From Burkholderiales bacterium (GTDB lineage: Bacteria > Pseudomonadota > Gammaproteobacteria > Burkholderiales > Ga0077523), in assembly GCA_022843925.1 (NCBI GenBank), contig JALHMS010000015.1, forward strand, positions 63,167 through 127,166: 64,000 nucleotides of DNA, read 5' to 3'. Both the position numbers and the translations under genes were made by a program. Of the stretch, positions 1-8,013 are shown piece after piece (positions within the stretch are counted from its first letter, which is position 1; the number at the start of each line of letters is the position of its first letter). The notes below the pieces were generated by a model. It saw nothing but the letters and a program-made list of their open reading frames with translations. It was not told the DNA's origin and searched no databases.

Positions 1-23
1 TGGCGCCTCCGCCGGCGAACCGC

Positions 24-2171
24 TCACGGGCCGATCCCCGCGAGGCGGCGCTCGATCCGCCGTTGGAAGAATCCGATGACCCGGGCGCGCACGCCTGCGA
101 CGAAGCGGTCCCATCTGGTGGGGTTGTGGATCAGCGCGGCGCGGTAGAACGACGGACACAGCACGGCGGCGTGCGAGACCTCGCCGCACAGGCCGCAGCC
201 CACGCAACTGTCGATGACGGCCGCCACCGGGTCGGTGCGCAGCGGATCGGGGTTGTCGCGGATGGTGAGCGACGGGCAACCCGAGAGGCGGATGCACGAG
301 TGGTCGCCCGTGCAGGTGTCGGGGTCCACGCCGAAGCGCTCGCGCACCGCGCGCTGCCCGCTCTTCACGAGCTGGCGGAACGCGGGCTTCTCGCGGCGCT
401 GACGGTTCAGCATGCATTCGCTCTGCGCGATCACCACCTTCGGACCCTTCACCGGCGTCGTGAGCGCCTCGCGGAGCGTGTCGCGCATCTCGGCGACGCT
501 GTACGTGTGCGTGACCGTCCGCACCCACTCGACCCCCACCCCGCGCACCGCCTTCTCGATGGAGTTGCGCGTGGCGCGGATCGGGTTGTCGGCGCGCGAC
601 GAGAGGATGTCCTGGCCGCCCGTCGCGGCGGAGTAGCTGTTGTCGACGATGACCAGCACGTTGTCGGTCTTGTTGAAGACTGCGTTGCCGACGCCGCTCG
701 TCAAGCCGTTGTGCCAGAAGCCGCCGTCCCCCATGAAGCTCAGCGTGCGCTTGCGCGTCTCCGTCGTGTTGAGCGCCGCGGCGCCGGCCCAGCCGAGTCC
801 GTAGCCCATGGTCGTGGCGCCGAGCTCGAACGGCGGCAGGATCGAGAAGAGATGGCAGCCGATGTCGCAGCTCACGTGGTGCGGTCCGAGTTCCCGCTCG
901 ACCAGTTTCATCGCGGTGAAGATGGGGCGCTCCGGGCAGCCGGTGCAGAACGACGGCGGGCGCGGGTGGACCTCCTTCGCCGCCGGCACGGGGGCCGTCG
1001 CGGGCTTCGCCGCGCGGGGCAGGGGGCGGCCTTCGAGCAGGGACGGTGCGACCTGCTCGATGAACTTCGTGATCCCCTGGAGCATCACGCCGCCGGTGTA
1101 CTCGCCGGCCATCGGCAGGCAGTCCTTGCCGTGCACACGGGTCTGCACGTCCGCACGGCGAAGGGTCGTGTTGACCTGCTGCTCGATGAAGTCGGGCTGG
1201 CCTTCCTCCACCATCAGCACCGCGCGCTTGCCGGCGCAGAAGCGGGTCAGTTCCTCGTCGACGATCGGATACGTGACGTTCATCACGTACAACGGCACGC
1301 GCGAATGACCCCAGGCGTCGGCGAGACCCAGCAGTTCGAGTGCGCGGATCACGTTGTTGTACATGCCGCCCTGCAGGACGATGCCGAAGTCCTGGGCGCC
1401 TTCCGCGAAGAACTCGTTCAGACCGTGGTCGCGGATGTATTGCACCGCGGCGGGCCAGCGCTGCGTGATCTTCTCCTGCTCGTGCAGATAGCTCGCGGGC
1501 GGCAGCACGATGCGGCTGGTGTCGCGCAGTGGCCGCTCGATGGCGTCCTTCAGCGTGTAGGCAGGGCGCACGTTGTCCTTCGCGACGAAGCTGCCGTGCA
1601 CGTGGCACGCGCGGATGCGCAGTTCCAGCATCACGGGCGTCCGGCTCGCTTCCGACAGCGCGAAGCCGTGCTGCACGGCCGCCACGATGCACGGCAGATT
1701 CGGTCGCGGATCGAGCAGCCACACCTGAGACTTCATCGCGAAGGCGTGGGACCGCTCCTGCATGATCGACGACCCCTCGCCGTAGTCCTCGCCCACGATG
1801 ATGAGTGCGCCGCCGGTCACGCCGCCCGAGGCGAGATTCGCGAGTGCGTCGGAGGCGACATTGGTCCCGACCGTGGACTTGAAGGTGACGGCGCCGCGAA
1901 GCGGCGTGTGGACCGAGGCGGCGAGTGTCGCGGTGGCGGTGGCCTCGGACGCGCTGTGCTCGAAGTGCACGCCCAGCTCGGCGAGGATGTCGTTGGCGTC
2001 GGCCAGGACGTCCATGAGATGCGAGATCGGTGCGCCCTGATAGCCGGCGACGTAGCTCACCCCGGATTCGAGCAGCGCCTTGGTGACGGCGAGGATGCCT
2101 TCACCCCGGAATTCCTCGCCGGCGCCGAGGCGGAGTTTCTGGACTTCGGTCTTGAAGGAGCGTTCAGCCAT
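24..2171 (-). CDS. iorA: Indolepyruvate ferredoxin oxidoreductase alpha-subunit-like protein (IorA)
   Basis: This is a 715-aa thiamine-diphosphate-dependent 2-oxoacid:ferredoxin oxidoreductase. The family oxidatively decarboxylates arylpyruvates such as indolepyruvate to acyl-CoA while reducing ferredoxin in the cytoplasm. The N-terminal pyrimidine-binding half (about 1-380) is followed by FCTGCPE near residues 408-414. The diphosphate-binding motif GDGGF near 481 pairs with NS near 511. A C-terminal ferredoxin-like part has cysteines at about 620, 626, 632 and a CxxCxxC at 656-662, fitting two 4Fe-4S clusters. The beta subunit (iorB) is not visible; on the minus strand it would lie past the left edge. 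The upstream side is a REP cluster, so this gene probably leads its transcript. The family is clear; the exact 2-oxoacid is inferred. Confidence 0.88.
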   Translation of the reverse strand: MAERSFKTEVQKLRLGAGEEFRGEGILAVTKALLESGVSYVAGYQGAPISHLMDVLADANDILAELGVHFEHSASEATATATLAASVHTPLRGAVTFKSTVGTNVASDALANLASGGVTGGALIIVGEDYGEGSSIMQERSHAFAMKSQVWLLDPRPNLPCIVAAVQHGFALSEASRTPVMLELRIRACHVHGSFVAKDNVRPAYTLKDAIERPLRDTSRIVLPPASYLHEQEKITQRWPAAVQYIRDHGLNEFFAEGAQDFGIVLQGGMYNNVIRALELLGLADAWGHSRVPLYVMNVTYPIVDEELTRFCAGKRAVLMVEEGQPDFIEQQVNTTLRRADVQTRVHGKDCLPMAGEYTGGVMLQGITKFIEQVAPSLLEGRPLPRAAKPATAPVPAAKEVHPRPPSFCTGCPERPIFTAMKLVERELGPHHVSCDIGCHLFSILPPFELGATTMGYGLGWAGAAALNTTETRKRTLSFMGDGGFWHNGLTSGVGNAVFNKTDNVLVIVDNSYSAATGGQDILSSRADNPIRATRNSIEKAVRGVGVEWVRTVTHTYSVAEMRDTLREALTTPVKGPKVVIAQSECMLNRQRREKPAFRQLVKSGQRAVRERFGVDPDTCTGDHSCIRLSGCPSLTIRDNPDPLRTDPVAAVIDSCVGCGLCGEVSHAAVLCPSFYRAALIHNPTRWDRFVAGVRARVIGFFQRRIERRLAGIGP

Positions 2172-2339
2172 GCGGTTCCCGGTGCGGCCGCTTGCCGTGA
2201 GGACGGCCTGCGGTGGTGGTGTTCAGCGGTCGAAGTATAGGCGGGGGGGCACTTCGCAGGCGCGGGCCATGGCCGGCTCTCGGGCCATTCAGTCCGCGGT
2301 GGCTTGGTTGCGTGGCGTACGAACAAGGGGAGGACCCGT

Positions 2340-2612
2340 TGTATCTCCCGTCTTTGCCATGCCCGCGAAAGCGTCGGTTCCGGGTGAGGCGTTTCCCTGC
2401 ATTGACCGCTTTCGGGGCCATGGGCCCCTCCTACCGGAACCGTCGCCTCGGTTGCCCCCGTGGATGTTGCACCCTGTAGGAGCGGGCCATGCCCTTGTAG
2501 GAGCGGGCCATGCCCGCGAAAGCGTTCGTTCCGGTTGATACGTTCCCTCGCATTGACCGCGTTCGGGGCCACGCGCCCCTCCTACAAGGCCATGGGTCCC
2601 TCCTGCAACTTC
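2340..2612. repeat. GTAG REP/BIME cluster A
   Basis: This stretch fills most of the 443-base gap upstream of iorA and holds no supported gene. It contains several copies of a palindrome with a GTAG head (GTAGGAGCGGGCCATGC and its close variants), both ways round. A forward unit at about 2358 faces a reverse unit ending in CTCCTAC near 2434. A second pair runs from about 2475 to 2585. The second pair starts with a truncated 21-base copy of the head placed directly before a full copy. Related elements occur near 6.35, 16.73, 46.6 and 61.4 kb. Confidence 0.85.
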
Positions 2613-2614
2613 GG

Positions 2615-3025
2615 CTATCCCGCCAGCACGGCCGCCGCCATCGCGTCCGTGATCGTCTGGTCTTCGGCCGAGGTCAGGCCGCTCACGCCGATGGCGCCTA
2701 GCAGTTTGCCGTCCGAGTTCTTGATGGGCGAACCGCCGGGCATCGCCGTCAGGTCCGGGTCGCAGAAGTAGCTCACCTCGATCTGTTCGCGGTGGATCCG
2801 CGCGAGCAGCGCTTCCGTCGTCACGCCGAGACGGGCGCTCGTGTAGGCCTTCCCCTGCGAGATGCGGATGCTGCGGACCGGCGCGCCGGCCATTCGTGCG
2901 AAGGCGAGGAGGAAGCCCTTGTCGTCGCACACCGCGACGCAGATGGGGCGGCCATAGTCCTTCGTGGCCTTGGCCATGGCGTTCTGCGCGAGGGTCTGGG
3001 CGTGTTCGAGCGTGAGGTCCTGCAT
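2615..3025 (-). CDS. GlcG/HbpS-type heme-binding family protein
   Basis: This 136-aa protein matches the GlcG/HbpS (DUF336) family: an N-terminal helix (LTLEHAQTLAQNAMAKA) and a C-terminal segment GAIGVSGLTSAEDQTITDA typical of the fold. Members are small alpha/beta proteins; HbpS binds heme, while GlcG sits in glycolate operons with no agreed function. No signal peptide is visible, so it is probably cytoplasmic. It is divergent from the tartrate-dehydrogenase-like gene across about 200 bases, which suggests a shared control region. That functional link is inference. Confidence 0.85.
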   Translation of the reverse strand: MQDLTLEHAQTLAQNAMAKATKDYGRPICVAVCDDKGFLLAFARMAGAPVRSIRISQGKAYTSARLGVTTEALLARIHREQIEVSYFCDPDLTAMPGGSPIKNSDGKLLGAIGVSGLTSAEDQTITDAMAAAVLAG

Positions 3026-3225
3026 GCGGCGACTCCTGGTGTGTGGGATGGCGGCGGATGGTGCCTTGGTGCCGCGATCGAGGAAAGCCCCGCACGCGCG
3101 ACGCCGAGCGACAGCCGGCGCGGGGGATGTTGCGATAAAGTCGGCGACTGACCTGCCCGTCGGGCGACCCCTTCGTCGGTTCTGTCGCCGCAGCCAGGGC
3201 CGCTCCCACCATCATCGAGACCGCC

Positions 3226-4314
3226 ATGAACAAGACGCATCGCATCGCCACCATCCCCGGGGACGGTATCGGCAAGGAAGTCATCCCCGCGGGTCGGCAG
3301 GTGCTGGAGGCCATGGCTGCCGCAGACCCGTCGCTCGCATTCGAGTTCGAGGATTTCCCCTGGGGTGGCGACTACTACCGCGCCCACGGCCGGATGATGC
3401 CGGCGGACGGCCTCGACCGGTTGCGCGACAAGGACGCCATCCTGTTCGGTTCCGCCGGCGACCCGCACATCCCCGACCACGTGACGCTGTGGGGCCTGCG
3501 CCTCGCCATCTGCCAGGGCTTCGACCAGTACGCGAACGTGCGTCCGACCCGCATCCTGCCGGGCATCGACGGCCCGCTGAAGCGCTGCACGCCCGAGCAG
3601 CTCGACTGGGTGATCGTCCGCGAGAACACCGAGGGCGAGTACTCCGGCGCGGGCGGCCGGGTGCACCAGGGCCATCCGATCGAAGCCGCGACGGACGTCA
3701 CGATCATGACCCGCGCGGGCGTCGAGCGGATCCTCCGCTACGCCTTCCGCCTCGCGCAGTCCCGGCCGCGGAAGCTGCTCACGGTGGTGAGCAAGTCGAA
3801 CGCGCAGCGCCACGCGATGGTGATGTGGGACGAGATCACGATCCAGATCGCGGCCGAGTTTCCCGACGTGAAATGGGACAAGGAACTCGTCGACGCCGCG
3901 ACCGCGCGCATGGTGAACCGGCCGGCGACGCTCGATACGATCGTCGCGACGAACCTCCACGCGGACATCCTGAGCGATCTCGCCGCGGCGCTCGCCGGGA
4001 GCCTCGGTATCGCGCCGACCGGCAACATCGACCCCGAGCGACGGTATCCTTCGATGTTCGAGCCCATCCACGGCTCCGCCTTCGACATCATGGGCAAGGG
4101 GCTCGCGAATCCGGTGGGGACGTTCTGGTCCGCCGTGATGATGCTGGAGCATCTTGGAGAGAATGCAGCCGCACGACGGCTGATGCGTGCGATCGAGCAG
4201 GTGACGGCCCGGCCGGCCCTGCACACGCGCGATCTGGGCGGGAGCGCCACGACAGCCGAGGTCACCGCCGCGGTCTGCCGGGCCGTGACCGCCGATGCGG
4301 GGATCCCCGCTTGA
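3226..4314 (+). CDS. Tartrate dehydrogenase / isopropylmalate dehydrogenase family protein
   Basis: The 362-aa protein belongs to the metal- and NAD-dependent beta-decarboxylating dehydrogenases. It begins with IATIPGDGIGKEV, and has the catalytic ENTEGEYSG segment near residue 135 and the metal and coenzyme elements NLHADILSD and FEPIHGSAFDIMGKG. WGLRLAICQGFDQYANVRP replaces the longer leucine-biosynthesis loop, as in tartrate dehydrogenases (TtuC/DmlA type). These oxidise tartrate or malate-like hydroxy-diacids. No leuC/leuD genes are nearby, which also argues against leucine synthesis. The next gene follows after 31 bases on the same strand and is probably co-transcribed. Substrate identity is inferred from subgroup features. 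Confidence 0.85.
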   Translation: MNKTHRIATIPGDGIGKEVIPAGRQVLEAMAAADPSLAFEFEDFPWGGDYYRAHGRMMPADGLDRLRDKDAILFGSAGDPHIPDHVTLWGLRLAICQGFDQYANVRPTRILPGIDGPLKRCTPEQLDWVIVRENTEGEYSGAGGRVHQGHPIEAATDVTIMTRAGVERILRYAFRLAQSRPRKLLTVVSKSNAQRHAMVMWDEITIQIAAEFPDVKWDKELVDAATARMVNRPATLDTIVATNLHADILSDLAAALAGSLGIAPTGNIDPERRYPSMFEPIHGSAFDIMGKGLANPVGTFWSAVMMLEHLGENAAARRLMRAIEQVTARPALHTRDLGGSATTAEVTAAVCRAVTADAGIPA

Positions 4315-4345
4315 CGCAGTCAGTTTCACGAGGAGAAAACAAGAA

Positions 4346-5170
4346 ATGAGTTCGACACCACGCCGCCGGTTCCTTCGCCAGGCGGGCACCCTTGCCGTGG
4401 CAGGTGCGGCAGCAGTCACCGGAGTGCTCGGGAGTCCCCGGGCGTATGCACAGACAGGGAAACCCATGGAAAACGTGAAGGCGCTGTTCTTCGATGTATT
4501 CGGCACGCTGGTCGACTGGCGTACGGGTGTTGCGCGCGAGTCGAAGGCCATCCTCGAACCGCTCGGCTACAAGCTCGACTGGATCGCGTTCGCCGATGCC
4601 TGGCGCGCCGAGTACCAGCCCGGCATGGAAGAGATCCGCGCCGGTCGCCAGCCGTTCTCCCGCCTCGACGTCGTCCATCGCGGCATGCTCGAGCGCATCC
4701 GTCCGCGCTTCGGCCTCGAGAAGGTGTCCGAGCCCGTGTTGGCCGAACTGAACCTCGCGTGGCACAAGCTCGACGCCTGGCCCGACGTCCCCGCGGCCAT
4801 GAAGCGTCTGCGCACCCGGTATCTGCTCGCCCCCGTCTCGAACGGCAACATCGCGCTGATGGCGGATCTCGCCCGCCGCAACGGCTTCCACTGGGATGCC
4901 ATCCTCGGCGCCGAGATCGCGCGCGACTACAAGCCGAAGCTGCGCGTCTACCAGATCGCGGCGGAATCGCTGAACCTCGAGCACGGCCAGACGATGATGT
5001 GCGCGGCGCACAGTGGCGACCTCGAAGCTGCGGCCACCGCCGGACTGCGGACGGGGTTCATCGCGCAGGTCGACGAGTTCGGCAAGGGCACCGGTGAAGC
5101 CGTGGCGAACGTGCCGGTCGATGTCACCGCGAGCAACTTCACCGAGTTCGCGACGAAGATGGGGACCTGA
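4346..5170 (+). CDS. Tat-exported haloacid dehalogenase type II-like HAD protein
   Basis: The start is chosen at 4346, 10 bases after a strong AGGAG at 4331-4335, giving 274 aa. The N-terminus TPRRRFLRQ followed by a hydrophobic stretch and AYAQ is a typical twin-arginine signal, predicting a folded periplasmic enzyme. After it, FFDVFGTLVDW carries the HAD nucleophile Asp, SNGN is motif II, YKPKLRVYQ supplies the motif III Lys, and AAHSGDLEAA matches motif IV. Family members hydrolyse short 2-haloacids, with a cytoplasmic location usual. An internal Met (MENVKAL) just before the domain could give an unexported form. Dehalogenation itself is unproven. Confidence 0.85.
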   Translation: MSSTPRRRFLRQAGTLAVAGAAAVTGVLGSPRAYAQTGKPMENVKALFFDVFGTLVDWRTGVARESKAILEPLGYKLDWIAFADAWRAEYQPGMEEIRAGRQPFSRLDVVHRGMLERIRPRFGLEKVSEPVLAELNLAWHKLDAWPDVPAAMKRLRTRYLLAPVSNGNIALMADLARRNGFHWDAILGAEIARDYKPKLRVYQIAAESLNLEHGQTMMCAAHSGDLEAAATAGLRTGFIAQVDEFGKGTGEAVANVPVDVTASNFTEFATKMGT

Positions 5171-5195
5171 GCGGCGTTGGCCTGACCTTGCAATA

Positions 5196-5222
5196 CCTCC
5201 GATCGCGCCCTGCGGTCGGAGG
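5196..5222. terminator. Hairpin between convergent genes
   Basis: CCTCCGA at 5196-5202 pairs with TCGGAGG at 5216-5222 around a short GC-rich loop. It lies between the 3' ends of the HAD gene and the radical SAM gene, which converge. No T-run follows on either strand, so any termination role is tentative. Confidence 0.4.
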
Positions 5223-5248
5223 TCACTCCGCCGGTTTCGTCGCCGTAC

Positions 5249-6271
5249 TCAAATGCGGCTGGCGGCGAGTTCCTTCGAGACGGCCCGGGCACGCAGCTGC
5301 CCGCATCCGCCGTCCACGTCCTGCCCCGCCGACTGCCGAAGCTTCGTCAGGATGCCGTGCCGGTGCAGGTGCAGTGCCATCGCCTCGGCGTGTTCACCGC
5401 TCGGCCGCCGGAATGCAAGCCCCTCCCCGGCGTTGAACGGGATGAAGTTCATCACCGCGTACTTTCCCGATAGCAGCGACACGATCCCCGCGAGTTCCTC
5501 GTCGGTGTCGTTGATGCCTTCGAGCAGAGTCCACTGGTACTGGATCGGGTAGCCGGTCGCGCGCGCGTATCTTTCGCCCGCCTCGACGAGGTCGGCGGGA
5601 TCGATCCGTGGCGCCCTGGGCAGGAGAGTGGTGCGCAGATCGGCACGCGTGGTGTGCAGCGAGAGCGCCAGCGCCGGTTTCACCGGGCCCCGCGGCAACC
5701 GCTCGAAGACGCGCGGATCGCCTACGGTGGAGAACACCAGATTCTTGTGGCCGATGTCGCCGACCGTACCGAGCAGCTCGATGGCGTCCATCACGTTGTC
5801 GAGGTTGTGCGCGGGTTCGCCCATGCCCATGAAGACGACCTTGCGCACGGTCCGATGCCGCCGCGCCAGCACCACCTGAGCGACGATCTCCGCGCTGCCG
5901 ACGTGCCGGCGAAGGCCCTCACGACCGGTCATGCAGAACACGCATCCGACGGCGCATCCGACCTGCGACGACACGCAGACGCCGTCGCGCGGGAGCAGCA
6001 CGCTCTCGACGGTCTGCCCGTCGCCCAGTTGCACCAGGAGGCGCGCAGAGCCGTCGGCGCTGGGGTGCTCGGATTGCTTCCGCGCGATATCGGCCATTTC
6101 TGCCTCGATGGCCGGCAGCGCGGCACGCACCGCCGCGGGAAAGAACTGCGCGGGGTCACCGCGACAGGTGTCCAGCGGCCACGCGCGCGTCCAGGCCTTG
6201 AGGACAGCCTGCTCGTGCAGGGGCTTGGCGCCCAGTGCGCGCAGGCGCTGGCGGATGTCGTCGATCTGCAT
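5249..6271 (-). CDS. RlmN/Cfr-family radical SAM RNA methyltransferase
   Basis: This 340-aa protein has the class A radical SAM methyltransferase plan. The cluster-binding motif lies in SSQVGCAVGCVFCMTG (CxxxCxxC). GMGEPAHNLDNV matches the SAM-binding region, and GGCGQL near the C-terminus carries the second catalytic cysteine of RlmN/Cfr. RlmN methylates C2 of A2503 in 23S rRNA and A37 in tRNAs. The start at 6271 is chosen because the upstream in-frame extension is made of REP sequence. The genomic setting is not the usual housekeeping one, so this may be a paralogue rather than the main rlmN. Confidence 0.82.
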   Translation of the reverse strand: MQIDDIRQRLRALGAKPLHEQAVLKAWTRAWPLDTCRGDPAQFFPAAVRAALPAIEAEMADIARKQSEHPSADGSARLLVQLGDGQTVESVLLPRDGVCVSSQVGCAVGCVFCMTGREGLRRHVGSAEIVAQVVLARRHRTVRKVVFMGMGEPAHNLDNVMDAIELLGTVGDIGHKNLVFSTVGDPRVFERLPRGPVKPALALSLHTTRADLRTTLLPRAPRIDPADLVEAGERYARATGYPIQYQWTLLEGINDTDEELAGIVSLLSGKYAVMNFIPFNAGEGLAFRRPSGEHAEAMALHLHRHGILTKLRQSAGQDVDGGCGQLRARAVSKELAASRI

Positions 6272-6351
6272 GGGGCGGGATGGTGCCTCGAAGCGGGGGC
6301 GGTGGCGAGGGTTGATGCAGCACCCGCCATGGCGATGGGCCAAGCATTTTT

Positions 6352-6440
6352 GTAGGAGCGGGCCATGCCCGCGAAAGCGATGGTTCCGGGTGAAGCGTTT
6401 CCTTGCATCGACCGCTTTCGCGGGCATGGCCCGCTCCTAC
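6352..6440. repeat. GTAG REP pair B (BIME-like inverted pair)
   Basis: A single clean pair lies in the 316-base gap between the divergent radical SAM gene and the next gene. GTAGGAGCGGGCCATGCCCG begins at 6352, and its near-perfect reverse complement ends in CTCCTAC at 6440. The outer 28 or so bases on each side match with one or two differences, separated by about 33 bases. The GTAG heads face outward. This is the best-preserved example of the family here. Confidence 0.88.
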
Positions 6441-6587
6441 AAGAGCATCGCCCGAAGCCACGAGGGGACGTGCAATGGGCCCGCCGCTTGTTTTTGCGGC
6501 CCACGGCCGACCCGCTCCGACGCAACGACGCCCATGGATTCCCGGCGTACGATCGGGGCAACGTCACCTGTCCCCCGGCGCACCCCC

Positions 6588-7043
6588 ATGCTCAACTCCT
6601 CGACCCTCCTCACGGCGCTCCAGACCTTCCTCGATCAGCGGCGCGTCGACGTCGAGCGCCTGACGGCCGAACCGATGGTGATGGCGATGTTCGACTGGAT
6701 GCGTTTCGCCAAGGTGGCGTCCGTCGAAGGGCCACCGGTGGCCGACGTGCTCGTCTACCGCTACGGCGGCTGGTCGGAGGGTTGCGCGACCGGCTTCAAG
6801 CTCAGCCTGCTCCGCCGCGTCTCGGAGCGCGATGCCGAGGGCCAGGTCACCGACTGGTACGCGGGCATCACCCTCATGTTCGAGCCCAGCCGGTATGCGG
6901 GCCTCGCGCCCTTCAGCACCGTCTCCACCGATTGGCCCTCGATCGAGGCGTTCCTGCACGCGATCGAGAGCTCGCCCGCCTACAAGGCGTCCGCCTCGAC
7001 GATGCCCATGGGTGTCGTGATGGAGAGCGGTGGCCTTCGGTAG
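6588..7043 (+). CDS. Hypothetical protein, 151 aa
   Basis: I do not recognise this family. The ATG at 6588 gives a soluble-looking protein without signal peptide or membrane segment. It has a mid-region rich in aromatic residues (VLVYRYGGWSEGC, WYAGITLMFEPSRYAGL). Codon use is strongly GC-ending like the neighbours, which supports coding. No good ribosome binding site precedes the ATG (GGCGCACCCCC). It stands alone between a REP pair and a MITE-like element. Confidence 0.6.
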   Translation: MLNSSTLLTALQTFLDQRRVDVERLTAEPMVMAMFDWMRFAKVASVEGPPVADVLVYRYGGWSEGCATGFKLSLLRRVSERDAEGQVTDWYAGITLMFEPSRYAGLAPFSTVSTDWPSIEAFLHAIESSPAYKASASTMPMGVVMESGGLR

Positions 7044-7107
7044 CCGGTGCCGATCGATGCGATGAACGTCGCCCCGCGGGTGTACGCTCGGGCGGGTAAT
7101 CCCGATC

Positions 7108-7277
7108 GCTAGGCGCCTGTCGGACTTGGGTGATCGATAGCGAAACGGCGGGCGAGCGAGGACAGATTTTGACGATTTCGACGAACGTATCGGGAATACG
7201 TGAGGAGAAAGCGGCGGAATATGGACCGCTCTCCCACCGTTGCAGCCGAATCATCGCAAGTCCGACAGACGCCTAGC
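7108..7277. mobile_element. MITE-like element with 21-bp terminal inverted repeats
   Basis: The left end at 7108-7128 contains GGCGCCTGTCGGACTTG. The right end at 7257-7277 is its reverse complement with one mismatch in 21 bases. The 128 bases between are less GC-rich than their surroundings and hold no convincing gene. The ends sit inside CTAG-like edges, compatible with a TA or CTAG target duplication, but this is ambiguous. The element lies 24 bases upstream of the HNH nuclease start. Which transposase family would mobilise it is unknown. Confidence 0.55.
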
Positions 7278-7301
7278 CACGCCCCCGCAGGAGGCAGTCG
7301 C

Positions 7302-7865
7302 ATGATCCGATGGATTCTTGCCCTCGACACCGCCGGCACACCCCGCAACTGGGTGAGCGCGGAGACCGCAGTGGGCTACTACGCGCGGTCGCTCGTCGTC
7401 TACGGCATCGGCAAACGGCAGCTCGTCTTCCGTGGCGGGCGACAGCGCAACGGCGAGCGGTCCGTGATCCGGGTGGACAACATCATCGCGGTGCGCGGCG
7501 TCGATCACGCCAGCGCGATGTACCAGGGCGTCCCGCGGCTCTCGAATCCCAAGCTGTTCGCGCGCGACCGGCGCCTGTGCGCCTACTGCGGTGGTCGGTT
7601 CCGCACGAGCACGCTGTCCCGGGAGCACGTGGTGCCGGTGTCCCGCGGTGGACGTGACGTCTGGACGAACGTGGTGACGGCCTGCCGCGACTGCAACGCC
7701 CGCAAGAGCGACCGCACCCCCGAGGAATCCGGGATGCGGCTTCTCTACCTGCCCTACGTGCCGTCGCGCTGGGAGGACTTCATCCTCGCCAATCGCGACA
7801 TCCGTGCTGACCAGATGGAGTACCTGCTGGCCAAGGTGCCGGCGGAGAGCCGGCTCAGGAACTGA
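7302..7865 (+). CDS. HNH endonuclease family protein
   Basis: The ATG at 7302 is selected because a near-perfect AGGAGG lies 8 bases upstream; the protein is then 187 aa. Residues 93-96 (CAYC) and 129-132 (CRDC) form a four-cysteine zinc ribbon. Between them REHVVPVSRGG and the following Asn give the HNH metal site. Such stand-alone HNH proteins are widespread in proteobacteria, and most are uncharacterised nucleases. The N-terminal 80 residues are a separate domain I do not recognise. No restriction, toxin or phage partner is adjacent. Confidence 0.85.
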   Translation: MIRWILALDTAGTPRNWVSAETAVGYYARSLVVYGIGKRQLVFRGGRQRNGERSVIRVDNIIAVRGVDHASAMYQGVPRLSNPKLFARDRRLCAYCGGRFRTSTLSREHVVPVSRGGRDVWTNVVTACRDCNARKSDRTPEESGMRLLYLPYVPSRWEDFILANRDIRADQMEYLLAKVPAESRLRN

Positions 7866-8013
7866 TCGATCGCGGACAGGTATCCGCGAATTTCCCTCGC
7901 CGGACTGCAGCCGGCGCTCCGGGCAGACCCGCGGCGCCCTTCGGTTGACTTCGAAATCATCCGCGTGCATAAGGCCGGGGTTCCTCCGGCACCGGCCGGA
8001 TTCCGGGAGTCCC

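Noticed and set aside
63..2240. 725-codon plus-strand open frame opposite iorA
   Set aside because: iorA on the minus strand has intact cofactor motifs; this frame is rich in Arg, Ala and His and is a shadow.
6272..6427. N-terminal extension of the radical SAM protein from an upstream ATG
   Set aside because: The extra 52 codons are REP sequence; family homology begins at MQIDD (6271).
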